A stretch of 64,000 nt of DNA from Fimbriiglobus sp. (GTDB taxonomy: Bacteria > Planctomycetota > Planctomycetia > Gemmatales > Gemmataceae). The stretch is taken from contig JALHQU010000012.1 in assembly GCA_022841795.1 (NCBI GenBank), positions 1 through 64,000 of the forward strand. Reading direction: 5' to 3'. The number at the start of each line of letters is the position of its first letter. Within the stretch, counting starts at the first letter, position 1. The translations under genes and the position numbers were made by a program. The notes under the pieces are model-generated. The model saw only the letters and a list, made by a program, of their open reading frames with translations, ran no database searches and was not told the origin of the DNA. Below, piece by piece: positions 26,101-34,308 of the stretch.

Positions 26101-27147
26101 ATGCTCAAGCGCCTCGCACTGCTGGCCGCCACCGCCGCCGCCGTCACCGTCGCCGTGCTGTTCGCCCAGGACAAGCCGAAGCCGGACGACAAGGTGGAGC
26201 TGCCGCAGATGAAGTTCAACGACGTGAAGGAGATCGCCCCCGGCGTGTTCTTCCGCTACTCGTCCATCTCGGCCACCGACCCGAAGGTGCCGTTCGGCGG
26301 GAGCAACAACATCTGGATCGTGTTCAAGGAGTACGTCGTGGTCATCGACGCCAACTTCCCGAAGGAGGCCGAGGACGTGCTGGCGGCGATCAAGAAGACG
26401 ACCGACAAGCCGGTGAAGTACGTGTTCGACACGCACCACCACGGCGACCACGCCTGGGGGAACACGGTGTGGGCGAAGGCCGGGGCGAAGGTGATCGGCA
26501 GCACCAACTGTGCCCGCCTGCTGAAGGCGAACGGCCCGGCCGAGTGGGAGAAGGAGCAGAAGAAGATAGACGGGCGGAAGGACATCAAGGAGAACGAGCT
26601 GAAAACCGTGGACGAGGCGTTCGACGAGACGCTGGTGCTGGACGACGGCACGCAGCGGGTGGAGTTCATCTTCTACGGCCACGCCCACACCCCCGGCGAC
26701 GCGGTGGCGTACCTGCCCAAGCACAAGCTCGTCTGCACCGGGGATGCGTGCGTGAACGGGGCGTTCAACTTCATGGGCCACTCGAACTCGGCGTCGTGGA
26801 TCCAGGTGCTGACGAAGGTGGAGAAGCTGGACGTGAAACTGGTGTGCCCCGGCCACGGCGAGGTGGCGGGCAAGGACCTGCTGGCGAAGCAGCGGCGGTA
26901 CTTCGAGGACCTGCGGGCGGAGGTGAAGAAGGGGATCGACGACAAGAAGGAGGTGAAGGCCATCACCGCCGGGCTGACGATGAACTGGTACAAGGAGTGG
27001 ACGGGCAAGGCGGCGAAGGACATCCCGGACAACGTGAAGCACGTGTACGACGAGCTGACCGGCAAGATCGACCACAGTAAGCTCGGCTGGGCGCCGACGC
27101 CGGGCGCCGGCAACGGGTTCACGCAGCCGGTGTTACGGGGGGAGTGA
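26101..27147 (+). CDS. Exported metallo-beta-lactamase-fold hydrolase
   Basis: 348 residues with a signal peptide ending near AVLFAQ. Two-metal MBL fold: NNIWIVFKEYVVVIDANFP, then THHHGDHAWG (H112, H114, D116, H117 as metal ligands), FYGHAHTPGDAVAYLP, GDACVNGAFNF (the bridging aspartate) and VCPGHGEVAG (last histidine). The layout is that of the broad class B-like/SoxH-type exported hydrolases. Nothing shows beta-lactam activity; the substrate is open. TATACT at 26064-26069 could be its -10 box. Confidence 0.9.
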   Translation: MLKRLALLAATAAAVTVAVLFAQDKPKPDDKVELPQMKFNDVKEIAPGVFFRYSSISATDPKVPFGGSNNIWIVFKEYVVVIDANFPKEAEDVLAAIKKTTDKPVKYVFDTHHHGDHAWGNTVWAKAGAKVIGSTNCARLLKANGPAEWEKEQKKIDGRKDIKENELKTVDEAFDETLVLDDGTQRVEFIFYGHAHTPGDAVAYLPKHKLVCTGDACVNGAFNFMGHSNSASWIQVLTKVEKLDVKLVCPGHGEVAGKDLLAKQRRYFEDLRAEVKKGIDDKKEVKAITAGLTMNWYKEWTGKAAKDIPDNVKHVYDELTGKIDHSKLGWAPTPGAGNGFTQPVLRGE

Positions 27148-27154
27148 GGCGTAT

Positions 27155-27220
27155 GGCGAGCGGCCGGCGTGAGCCGGCTGTTCCTCAACTTGAACAGCCG
27201 GCTCACGCCGGCCGCTCGCC
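27155..27220. repeat. 29-bp perfect inverted repeat between convergent genes
   Basis: Arms 27155-27183 and 27192-27220 are perfect complements (core CGGCCGGCGTGAGCCGGCTG) around an eight-base loop. The right arm ends three bases from the stop codon of the minus-strand gene. Likely transcription end for both genes. Confidence 0.9.
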
Positions 27221-27223
27221 AAA

Positions 27224-30200
27224 TCACTTCTTCTCGTCGTGCAACTGCATCAGGCCCATGCCCTCGGGTCGCGGGGTGTCCGCGGCCGGGCCGCTCCACG
27301 ACTGGCAGCCCACCCCCGGCACCACCCGCGTGACGTTCATGCCCCACGTCGTGCCGGCCTTGAACGACCCGCCGGCCAGTTCCGCCCGCGGGACGGCGAT
27401 CTCGGCCGTCCACCCGGTCGGCGTCGGCTCGACGGCCACGAACCACTTCGGGTTCCACGTCGCGTCGCCCCAACAGTCCTCGGCCACGCACCCCCGCTGG
27501 TCCACCTGGAGGCGGTAGTACGTCTGGTAGTCGCGGTCCAAATCCAGCAGGATGTCCACCCGGTCCTTGCCCCGCAGGTCGTCGTCCCGCCGCCGCTGAT
27601 CGGCCTTCGGCAGCGCTTTCCCGTCCGGGTGTGTACACTCCACGGCGAAGTACAGGTACTCGTCGTCGAACGCGAAGTAGGCTTTCGTGGAGTATCCGCT
27701 CAGGTCCCCGCGGGCGGTGCTGGCCTCGATCGGCTTCTGCCCCTTCCAGCAGTCGTCGTCCAGCTTGCCGTCCAGGAACGGCTTGTTCGCCACCTTCGGG
27801 CACAGGGCGAACGGCTTCGGCTGAACGGGAACGGCCGTGCGGTCGGCCAGCCACAACTCGGCAGCCAGGCAGTCCCGCCACGGGTTGGCCCCCGCCGCCA
27901 TCTCCTTGTAGCTCGGGTTGGCGGCGAAGTACGCCGACACGCCCTTCACCGCGTCCTGCGACAGCCCGAGTTGCCGGCGGGCGGACGCGGTCAGCACCGC
28001 CATCGCCGGGTCGTGCGTGTACGCCGGGCCGAACCCCTTCCGCTTGCCGTCCATCTCCAGGCACGCCCGGCACCACGCCTGCGTCGCCTCGCCGTCGGTC
28101 AGCCGCATCGACTGCTGGTTGGATGTCACCGCCTCGACGTGGGCGGCCTGCTTCACCGCCCCCTCCTTCGGCGCGATCAGACTGTACTGGAGGACGACCG
28201 CGTTCTCCTTCGCCGCGCGGGTGCGGGCCTCGCTGCTGGCGTAGTACCGGCCGAGCCACCGCACCGCCTCGGCCGCTTCGGGGAAGTCGGCGTACCGATC
28301 GGCGGCGATCAGGAACAACTCCCGCGCCGCCACCCACCGCCCCTGGGCGGCCATCTGCCGGCCGAGCGCCACCGCCGTGCGGCAGGCCAGGTCGTCGGGC
28401 AGCTTCCGCAGGGTGTCGGCGGCCATCGCCATCGCCCGCTCCACCCCGACGGTGGAGTTCCCGGACAACACCAGCCCCTCGATCGTCCGCCGCTGGCCGA
28501 AGTACCCCTCGGCCTTCTTGAACAGCTCGTCCAGGGTCGGGTCGAACGCCGGCAGCTTGCGGCGGGCGGTGCCGCCCTCGGCCAGGTCCAGCCCGACGGT
28601 CATGTCGGCGTGGCTCTCGCACCCCGGCACCCGGTGCGACACCAGCCGGAAGCTGCGGCGGCCGGGCGGGGTGATGCCCTCTCCCAGGGCGGCGCACGCC
28701 GGCTCGGCGTACCCCTGCGGGGTGTTGAACAGCGTCTTGGCGAACAGCGTGTTGTCGTGCTTCACCGGCGCGTCCTTGCTCGGCTCCGGGGCGACGGCGT
28801 ACAGCTTCTTCGCCGCCACCGGCTTCAGCCCGAGCGCCTCGATCTGCTCCGGGAACGCTTTCGGATCTTCGGCCAGCTTGAACGCCTTCTGCACCGCCGC
28901 CAGCACCACCTGCTCGGCCGGCGACGCGGTGCCCGACAGCCGGTCGGCCACGATCACGTCCGGCCCCCACATGCGGATCGCCAGCACCAGTTCCCGCACC
29001 AGTCGGTCGCCGTCCGGCGCGCTCCACAGGGCGAACAGGTCGGCCGGCTTGCAATCGCCCAGGTGTGTCGGCAGGGGGAACGTGCGGAGGTAATCGGCGG
29101 CCGTGCCGCCGGCCAGCCGCATCGCCGATTGCAGCCGGAACTCGTCCTGGACGTGCTTCAGGTCGGCCGTCGGATCGGCACACGTCACCGCCACCGCCGC
29201 CGACAGGTAGCCGTCCTTCCCGCCGAGCATCGCCACCGCGTCCATCGGCACATCCATACCCGAGGCGTGGGCGAACAGCACCGCCGCCCGCTGCCCGCCG
29301 CACTTCTGCACCGTCCACGTCTTCCCGCCGTCGGCCGACTTCAGGATGGTGCCGAACTCGCCGGCCGCCCACACGTCCGTCGCGCTGGTCGCGCACATGG
29401 CGTTCAGCGGCAGGTTCCACCCGGTCCGGCAGGCGGTCCACGTCTTCCCGCCGTCGGTTGATTTCAGCACCACCGATCCCGGCCTACCGCCCACCCACAC
29501 CGTGCTGCCGTGCCGGGCGACGCAGCGGAAATCGACGCTCGCGCTCACCGCCGCCGGCAGCCCGGTGTCGCACGCCGCCCACGACTTCGCGCCGTCGGCG
29601 GTGGTGAGGATCATGCCGGTGTCGCACGCCGCCACCCCGTTCGGCCCGTCGAACGCCAGCCCGCGGACGGTCCGCCCGACCAGCCCGTCCGCCGCCGCCG
29701 GCTTCTGAATGCCCTTCTCGCAGGCGGTCAGCTTGCCCCACACCCCGCCGAGGGTGCCGGTGCTCATGTTGTCGAACTGGCCGCACACCCAGCTGGTGGT
29801 CGGCGGGCCGGACAGGGCCACCCAGTTCTTCCCGCCGTCCGACGTGACGAACACCCCGCCGGGGTTGCCCGGCGTGCCGTCGCCGGCGGCGATGCCGCGG
29901 GTGTCGTCGAAAAACTGCACCACGTTCAGGCCGGGCAGGCTGGTGGCGTTCACCTCCGCCCACGTCAGCCCGCCGTCGGCGGTGGCCAGCACCGTGCCGG
30001 CCGACCCGACGCCCAGTTCCGTCCGCCCGACCGCCCACCCGTGGAACGGGCCGGCGAAGCACACCGCCCGTAGCGACGCCTTCGTGCCGCTCTTCATGCG
30101 GTCCCACGTCTTGCCGCCGTTCAGCGTCATCCACACCACGCCCTGGTCCCCGACCGCCACCCCCTGATCCTTGTCTACGAACCGGATGGCCCGGATCGGG

Positions 30201-30286
30201 GCGTCGTCGTAGGCCGGCGGGACGAACGCGACCACGGGGGACGAGACGAGCAGCAGGACGACGGCGACACCGAGCAGCGACCGCAT
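27224..30286 (-). CDS. Exported BNR-repeat protein with C-terminal CBM9-like domain
   Basis: 1020 residues with a signal peptide (ending SSPVVA). The first 335 residues carry at least five Asp-box/BNR motifs (TLNGGKTW, TADGGLTW, TSDGGKNW, STDGGKTW, SADGGKTW) typical of sialidase-like or YCF48-like propellers. The middle, about 340-820, has MDAVAMLGGKDGYLSAAVAV and helical stretches that I cannot place firmly. The last 180 residues (FLDGKLDDDCW, AYFAFDDEYLYFAVEC, KDRVDILLDLDRDYQTYYRL, GWTAEIAVPRAEL) resemble family-9 carbohydrate-binding/DOMON-type domains. Probably a surface or periplasmic binding protein for a polymer; enzymatic activity is not shown. Confidence 0.85.
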   Translation of the reverse strand: MRSLLGVAVVLLLVSSPVVAFVPPAYDDAPIRAIRFVDKDQGVAVGDQGVVWMTLNGGKTWDRMKSGTKASLRAVCFAGPFHGWAVGRTELGVGSAGTVLATADGGLTWAEVNATSLPGLNVVQFFDDTRGIAAGDGTPGNPGGVFVTSDGGKNWVALSGPPTTSWVCGQFDNMSTGTLGGVWGKLTACEKGIQKPAAADGLVGRTVRGLAFDGPNGVAACDTGMILTTADGAKSWAACDTGLPAAVSASVDFRCVARHGSTVWVGGRPGSVVLKSTDGGKTWTACRTGWNLPLNAMCATSATDVWAAGEFGTILKSADGGKTWTVQKCGGQRAAVLFAHASGMDVPMDAVAMLGGKDGYLSAAVAVTCADPTADLKHVQDEFRLQSAMRLAGGTAADYLRTFPLPTHLGDCKPADLFALWSAPDGDRLVRELVLAIRMWGPDVIVADRLSGTASPAEQVVLAAVQKAFKLAEDPKAFPEQIEALGLKPVAAKKLYAVAPEPSKDAPVKHDNTLFAKTLFNTPQGYAEPACAALGEGITPPGRRSFRLVSHRVPGCESHADMTVGLDLAEGGTARRKLPAFDPTLDELFKKAEGYFGQRRTIEGLVLSGNSTVGVERAMAMAADTLRKLPDDLACRTAVALGRQMAAQGRWVAARELFLIAADRYADFPEAAEAVRWLGRYYASSEARTRAAKENAVVLQYSLIAPKEGAVKQAAHVEAVTSNQQSMRLTDGEATQAWCRACLEMDGKRKGFGPAYTHDPAMAVLTASARRQLGLSQDAVKGVSAYFAANPSYKEMAAGANPWRDCLAAELWLADRTAVPVQPKPFALCPKVANKPFLDGKLDDDCWKGQKPIEASTARGDLSGYSTKAYFAFDDEYLYFAVECTHPDGKALPKADQRRRDDDLRGKDRVDILLDLDRDYQTYYRLQVDQRGCVAEDCWGDATWNPKWFVAVEPTPTGWTAEIAVPRAELAGGSFKAGTTWGMNVTRVVPGVGCQSWSGPAADTPRPEGMGLMQLHDEKK

Positions 30287-30430
30287 CAGGCACCCTCCGG
30301 GCGGGACGGCAGACGCCGCGACATACCCCCCCCCGGTTCGCCGTGCTACCCCAACTTCCGAATGGAGAAGTGCGAGCGGTCAGCTTGCCGGTAAACTCGT
30401 CGGCATAGGAACGTCGTCAAGGGGATGCTG

Positions 30431-30832
30431 ATGCCTACGCCGATGATGCCCGAGTGGATACCCACGGCCGGGGTTCTGGCCCTGATCGCGTTGCTTTACC
30501 TGGCGAAGGCGGCCGTCGTCCGGACCCGTTCTGCCCGGTCGGCCGGACTTTGGCTTACCCCCATGCTGGCCTTGGCCGTGCCGGTGACGTGGGCGTGCGA
30601 CCCCGACTGGACAAAGATCTACTTCTACCCACAGATGCACTGGATCGGCATGCCGATCGGCGTACTGGCCGTCCCGGCGGCGTCCCTGCTCCTCGACCTG
30701 ACCCACCTGCGCCGCACCGGCCGCCCCCGCTCGGCTTGGTGGTACTTCCCGGAACTGGTGCTGGTCTTCCCCGCCTGGTACGTCGGCTGGGTGTACTTCA
30801 GCTTCTGGGTTCTCGGCTGGGGATGGATCTGA
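30431..30832 (+). CDS. Small four-helix membrane protein
   Basis: 133 residues from ATG 30431, chosen over the ATG at 30425 because AAGGGG at 30419-30424 leaves a normal six-base spacing only for the later start. Four hydrophobic segments (about 12-30, 41-56, 73-90 and 105-132); short, tryptophan-rich C-terminus. No family recognised, no charged active-site residues in the helices. It has no co-directional close neighbour. Confidence 0.65.
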   Translation: MPTPMMPEWIPTAGVLALIALLYLAKAAVVRTRSARSAGLWLTPMLALAVPVTWACDPDWTKIYFYPQMHWIGMPIGVLAVPAASLLLDLTHLRRTGRPRSAWWYFPELVLVFPAWYVGWVYFSFWVLGWGWI

Positions 30833-30909
30833 CTCCACGCCGCTTTACGACACCACGTCTCCACTTGACGACAGCCATTTAGGTGGAGAAATGGATGAGG
30901 ACCGGCGGT

Positions 30910-30974
30910 GTTGGTGTCCGGCCTTCAGGCCGTTCTTCGCACCACGGAAGACAGGCTAAAGCCTGGACACCAAC
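30910..30974. repeat. Palindromic element of the GGTGTCC family, copy 1
   Basis: Outer arms GTTGGTGTCC (30910-30919) and GGACACCAAC (30965-30974). Inside are GGCC-TTCA-GGCC (30920-30931) and CAGGCT-AA-AGCCTG (30952-30965). Related to 44185-44340 and 52896-52960. Lies between convergent genes. Confidence 0.8.
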
Positions 30975-30988
30975 GAAGAGGCCCGCCC

Positions 30989-31765
30989 TCACTTCGCCTG
31001 GGTCGGCGCCGTCATCGCCACCACCGGCGGGAGCTTGTTCAGCCCGAACAGCAGCGGCATGAGGACGAGCAGAACAGCCAGCCCGATCACCACCGCCAGG
31101 CCGACGGCGTGGCCGGGGCCGAACCGCAGCACCGGCCAGAACACGGCGAACAGCACCACGAACAGCAGCGCGTTCAGCGCGACGGCCGCCCACATGGCGC
31201 TGCCGCTCGGGGCCAGGATCACCCCCGGCTCGTCCCCCTCGATGTACCGCTTCCCGCCGACCTCGCGGAACGTCTTCTTCTCCCCGTCGTAGGTCCACCC
31301 GTCCGGTTTCAGCACCGCGTCGAACCGGGCCGGGGCCGGTTGCCCGTCGGTCACGATGATCGCGGACGTGACGTGGTCGGCGGTGTTCAGCTTGAACACG
31401 GTGGCGTCGGCCGAGGCGTACTCGGGCTGCCCCCGCGGCCCAATCCGCTTCTTGAACGCCGTCGTCTGCTCCGTCGCCTCGCCGCCGCGGCGGGACTTGT
31501 ACACGGCGTCGAACCCGCCCACCTCCGTCCGCCCCTCCGGGGTGAACTGGTGCAGCGCGCCGTACTTGTTCTCCCGGTCGGCCCGCGTGTTCACGTACAC
31601 CCAGAAGGTGACGAAGCAGCCGACCGCCAGCCCGCCGACGGCCGCCCGCAGCGGCAGCTTGTCCGCCGGCTCGTTGTACAGGTACCCCTGGAGGAACAGG
31701 GCCAGGCCCCACAGCACGGCGGCCGACGCCACCGACACGACGACGAGGGTGAGGACGAGCGTCAC
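30989..31765 (-). CDS. Integral membrane protein
   Basis: 258 residues from GTG 31765, chosen because it sits just before the first membrane helix (VTLVLTLVVVSVASAAVLWGL). A second helix follows near 36-55, then a soluble domain of about 130 residues (HQFTPEGRTEVGGFDAVYKS, TVFKLNTADHVTSAIIVTDG, DEPGVILAPSGSAMW), then two or three C-terminal helices. The topology suggests an extracytoplasmic or cytoplasmic loop between two helix pairs. No family recognised and no catalytic motif. Confidence 0.7.
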   Translation of the reverse strand: MTLVLTLVVVSVASAAVLWGLALFLQGYLYNEPADKLPLRAAVGGLAVGCFVTFWVYVNTRADRENKYGALHQFTPEGRTEVGGFDAVYKSRRGGEATEQTTAFKKRIGPRGQPEYASADATVFKLNTADHVTSAIIVTDGQPAPARFDAVLKPDGWTYDGEKKTFREVGGKRYIEGDEPGVILAPSGSAMWAAVALNALLFVVLFAVFWPVLRFGPGHAVGLAVVIGLAVLLVLMPLLFGLNKLPPVVAMTAPTQAK

Positions 31766-31847
31766 GGCGGACTCCGGGTGCGTCAGACGGCGGAATTCTA
31801 TTGGGGGGCGGGGTGGAGTTGCGGGCGAGGTGAGATGAAGTGGAATG

Positions 31848-31898
31848 GCCGGTCGCGGGCGGCCGTACCCCTCGACGGGATTATCACCCGCGACCGGC
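31848..31898 (-). terminator. Hairpin downstream of the CHRD gene
   Basis: GCCGGTCGCGGG (31848-31859) and CCCGCGACCGGC (31887-31898) form a perfect 12-bp stem starting 12 bases beyond the stop codon of the minus-strand gene at 31911. No T-tract; could be a terminator or mRNA 3' stabiliser. Confidence 0.6.
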
Positions 31899-31910
31899 AT
31901 CGAATGTCGG

Positions 31911-32507
31911 TCAGGCCGTCCGGCGGCGGAAGCGGGCCAACCCGACCGCACCCACCAGACCGGCGAACACCAGCAGGCTGGTCGGCTCGGGCGTCTCCAC
32001 GAAGAACCCGCGGATCTCCCCGCCGGGGAACGCGGTCGTGTGGACGTTCAGGTACGTCCGCTTGCCCAGCAGGGCGTTCAGGAACGCCGCTTCAGCGGCG
32101 GCGGTGGACCCGCCGTTGGCGGCCAGGAACCCCGGACTGTACGACGACGCCAGGGTCATGTCGAACGTCTGGTCGTAGCTGCCGGCCGTTACCCCGGCCG
32201 GGAACCCGGGGAACGTCGGGAGGGTGGTCATCACCCCCGTGGCCCCGGTGAGCGGCACGGCCGTCGGCCCGTGGATGTGGGCCACGGTGGTCGGGGCGGT
32301 CAGCCCGCTGAACGTCGTCTGCACCCGCATGGTGTGGGTGGCGATGTCGAACGTGACCAGGGCGGTGCCGGTGCCGGGCGAGGCGTTCGGCGGGGCCTCG
32401 GCCGGCCCGCTCAGGGTGGTGGCGAAGCGGATCGGGGCGGCGCGGGCGGGCGCCGCGAGGAGCGAGACGGCGAGAGCGGCCAGGGCGAACCCGAGGGTGC
32501 GCGTCAT
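31911..32507 (-). CDS. CHRD-domain protein with PEP-CTERM sorting signal
   Basis: 198 residues. Signal peptide (MTRTLGFALAALAVSLLAAP), a CHRD domain (FATTLSGPAEAPPNASPGTG, FDIATHTMRVQTTFSGL, AHIHGPT, LNVHTTAFPGGEIRGFF; the HIHG and GGEIRG motifs are diagnostic), and a C-terminal PEP-CTERM tail TPEPTSLLVFAGLVGAVGLA followed by RFRRR. CHRD proteins occur in animal chordin and many bacterial exported proteins; the tail is expected to be processed by an exosortase and the protein attached to or released at the surface. No exosortase gene lies in this window. Confidence 0.9.
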   Translation of the reverse strand: MTRTLGFALAALAVSLLAAPARAAPIRFATTLSGPAEAPPNASPGTGTALVTFDIATHTMRVQTTFSGLTAPTTVAHIHGPTAVPLTGATGVMTTLPTFPGFPAGVTAGSYDQTFDMTLASSYSPGFLAANGGSTAAAEAAFLNALLGKRTYLNVHTTAFPGGEIRGFFVETPEPTSLLVFAGLVGAVGLARFRRRTA

Positions 32508-32622
32508 CAGTCGGCCTCCTGCGAAACGAGTGGGGAATGAGACGAACAAAGAATGAGAGATACGGCCGCCCGAGGATACCCGACGCGACCGCGGGGGGAA
32601 CGAAAAAAATGAACAGGCAATC

Positions 32623-32831
32623 AGAGTTCACCACAGAGTCACAGTAGACACCGAGCAGAAGTAGATTTCACCGCCGAGGGCACATGAGGGCACATGAGAG
32701 AAGATCAGGTGTTCAGAACCTTTCGTCCTGTCTTCCTCTCGTGCCCTCATGTGCCCTCGGCGGTGAATCGCCTTCGTTGTCTGACTTCCTCTGTGCGGCT
32801 CTGTGTCCTCTGTGACTCTGTGATGAACTCT
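32623..32831. repeat. Nested double inverted repeat in a 332-bp gap
   Basis: Outer arms 32623-32644 and 32810-32831 (22 bp, one mismatch; CACAGAGTCACAG type). Inner arms 32667-32693 and 32741-32767 are perfect over 27 bp (core CCGCCGAGGGCACATGAGGG, containing the direct repeat GAGGGCACAT). One palindrome thus sits inside another. It covers most of the space between the DUF1501 and CHRD genes; the 115 bp next to the CHRD start contain only purine-rich sequence. Confidence 0.88.
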
Positions 32832-32839
32832 TCCCTGCC

Positions 32840-34219
32840 CTACGCAATCACCGCCTTCACCACCTCGCCGTGCACGTCGGTCAGCCGCATGTCGCGGCCA
32901 CCGAACCGGAACGTCAGCTTGGTGTGGTCCACCCCGAGCAGGTGCAGCAGGGTGGCGTGCAGGTCGTGCATCTCGACGCGGTCCTGCACCACCTTGTACC
33001 CGAACTCGTCCGTCTCCCCGTGGGTGACGCCGCCCTTCACCCCGCCGCCGGCCAGCCACACGCTGAACCCGTACGGGTTGTGGTCCCGGCCGTCGCCCCC
33101 CTGGGCGAACGGGGTGCGGCCGAACTCCCCGCCCCACAGCACCAGCGTGTCCTTCAGCAGCCCGCGGGCTTTCAGATCCTTCAGCAGCCCGGCGATCGGC
33201 TGGTCCACCGCCCGCGCGTTATCCTCGTGCCCCTTCTTCAGCCCGGCGTGCTGGTCCCAGCGGTCGTGCCCGCCGATGGCCGGGCAGGTGAGTTCGATGA
33301 ACCGCACCCCGCGCTCCACCAGCCGCCGGGCGGTCAGGCACTGGGTGCCGAACGTGACCGTCTGCGGGTACGTCGAGTCCAGTCCGTACAACTTCTTCGT
33401 CGCCTCGGTCTCCTTCGAAATGTCCGTCAGGTCCGGCACCGCCGTCTGCATCCGGTACGCCGTCTCGTAGTTGGTGATGGCGGCGTCGATCGCCGCGTCG
33501 CGGGCGGCGGTCATCCCGTCCAGCCGCTTCATCAGGTCCAGCTTCGCCCGCTGCCGCTCGCCCGGTTCGAGCGGGCTGACGTTCGCCAGCGGGGTCTTGC
33601 CCGCCTTGAACACGCTCCCCTGGTACGCCGCCGGCAGGAACCCGCTGTTGAAGTTGTCCAACCCGCCGGGCGGGATCAGCCCGCCGTTCAGCACCACGAA
33701 CGTGGGCAGCTCATTGTTCCCGCTGCCCAGCCCGTACCCGGTCCACGCGCCCCAGCTCGGCCGCCCCTGGATGCCCGAGCCGGTGTGCAGGAAGTAGTTC
33801 GCGGTGGTGTGTTCGGAGAACTTGGACGTGACCGAGCGGACGACGGCCAGGTCGTCGGCGCACTCGGCTGTGTGCGGGAACAGGTCGCTCACCCACAGCC
33901 CGCTCTTGCCCCGCTGTTTGAACTTCCACGGGCAGGCCATCACCTTGCCGACGTTGGCGAACTGCGTCGGCTCCACCTTCGCCAGCACCTTGTGCGGGTC
34001 CTGCCCGTGGTACTTTTCGAGCGCCGGCTTGGGGTCGAACGTGTCCACCTGGCTCGGCCCGCCGTCCATGTACAGGAAGATGACGGCCTTGGCCGTCGGC
34101 TTGTGGTGCGGCTTGGCGAGCACGCCGTCCGCCCGCGCCTGCTCGGCGAGCAGGGAGGCGAGCGCGACCGCCCCGAACCCGTTCGCCGACCGCATCAGCC
34201 ATTCCCGGCGAGACAGCAT
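32840..34219 (-). CDS. DUF1501-family exported protein
   Basis: 459 residues. The N-terminus SRREWLMRSANGFGAVAL is a Tat signal (twin arginine plus hydrophobic core). The rest is DUF1501, a sulfatase/alkaline-phosphatase-superfamily relative: AVIFLYMDGGPSQVDTFDPK near 45-64, FPHTAECADDLAVVRSVTS, HTGSGIQGRPSWGAWTGYGL, ARRLVERGVRFIEL, GGEFGRTPFAQGGDGRDHNP. It is paired with the PSD1-type gene just upstream on the same strand, a pairing seen throughout planctomycetes and presumed to act together in the envelope. Their biochemical role is not established. Confidence 0.93.
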   Translation of the reverse strand: MLSRREWLMRSANGFGAVALASLLAEQARADGVLAKPHHKPTAKAVIFLYMDGGPSQVDTFDPKPALEKYHGQDPHKVLAKVEPTQFANVGKVMACPWKFKQRGKSGLWVSDLFPHTAECADDLAVVRSVTSKFSEHTTANYFLHTGSGIQGRPSWGAWTGYGLGSGNNELPTFVVLNGGLIPPGGLDNFNSGFLPAAYQGSVFKAGKTPLANVSPLEPGERQRAKLDLMKRLDGMTAARDAAIDAAITNYETAYRMQTAVPDLTDISKETEATKKLYGLDSTYPQTVTFGTQCLTARRLVERGVRFIELTCPAIGGHDRWDQHAGLKKGHEDNARAVDQPIAGLLKDLKARGLLKDTLVLWGGEFGRTPFAQGGDGRDHNPYGFSVWLAGGGVKGGVTHGETDEFGYKVVQDRVEMHDLHATLLHLLGVDHTKLTFRFGGRDMRLTDVHGEVVKAVIA

Positions 34220-34230
34220 GGTCTTCTCCG

Positions 34231-34308
34231 GGTGAACCCGGCTCGCAAGGGCCGTGAGTGCAAGCCAGATGTGATTTACACCCACGGCCCTTACGGGCCG
34301 GGTTCACC
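34231..34308. repeat. 30-bp inverted repeat containing a stop codon
   Basis: Arms 34231-34260 and 34279-34308 pair over 30 bp with three mismatches (GGTGAACCCGGC...GGGCCGTGAGTG). The stop codon of the PSD1 gene (34304-34306) is inside the right arm, and the left arm lies in the leader of DUF1501. Distant similarity to the element near 26030. Confidence 0.82.

Noticed and set aside
26101-27147. Calling the MBL-fold protein a beta-lactamase
   Set aside because: The metal-binding motif alone is common to a very broad superfamily; there is no specific beta-lactamase mark or resistance context.
26673-29441. 922-codon minus-strand frame overlapping the BNR protein and the MBL gene
   Set aside because: It is a shadow frame of the 1020-residue BNR/CBM9-like gene; composition is glycine/arginine-rich and no motif is seen.
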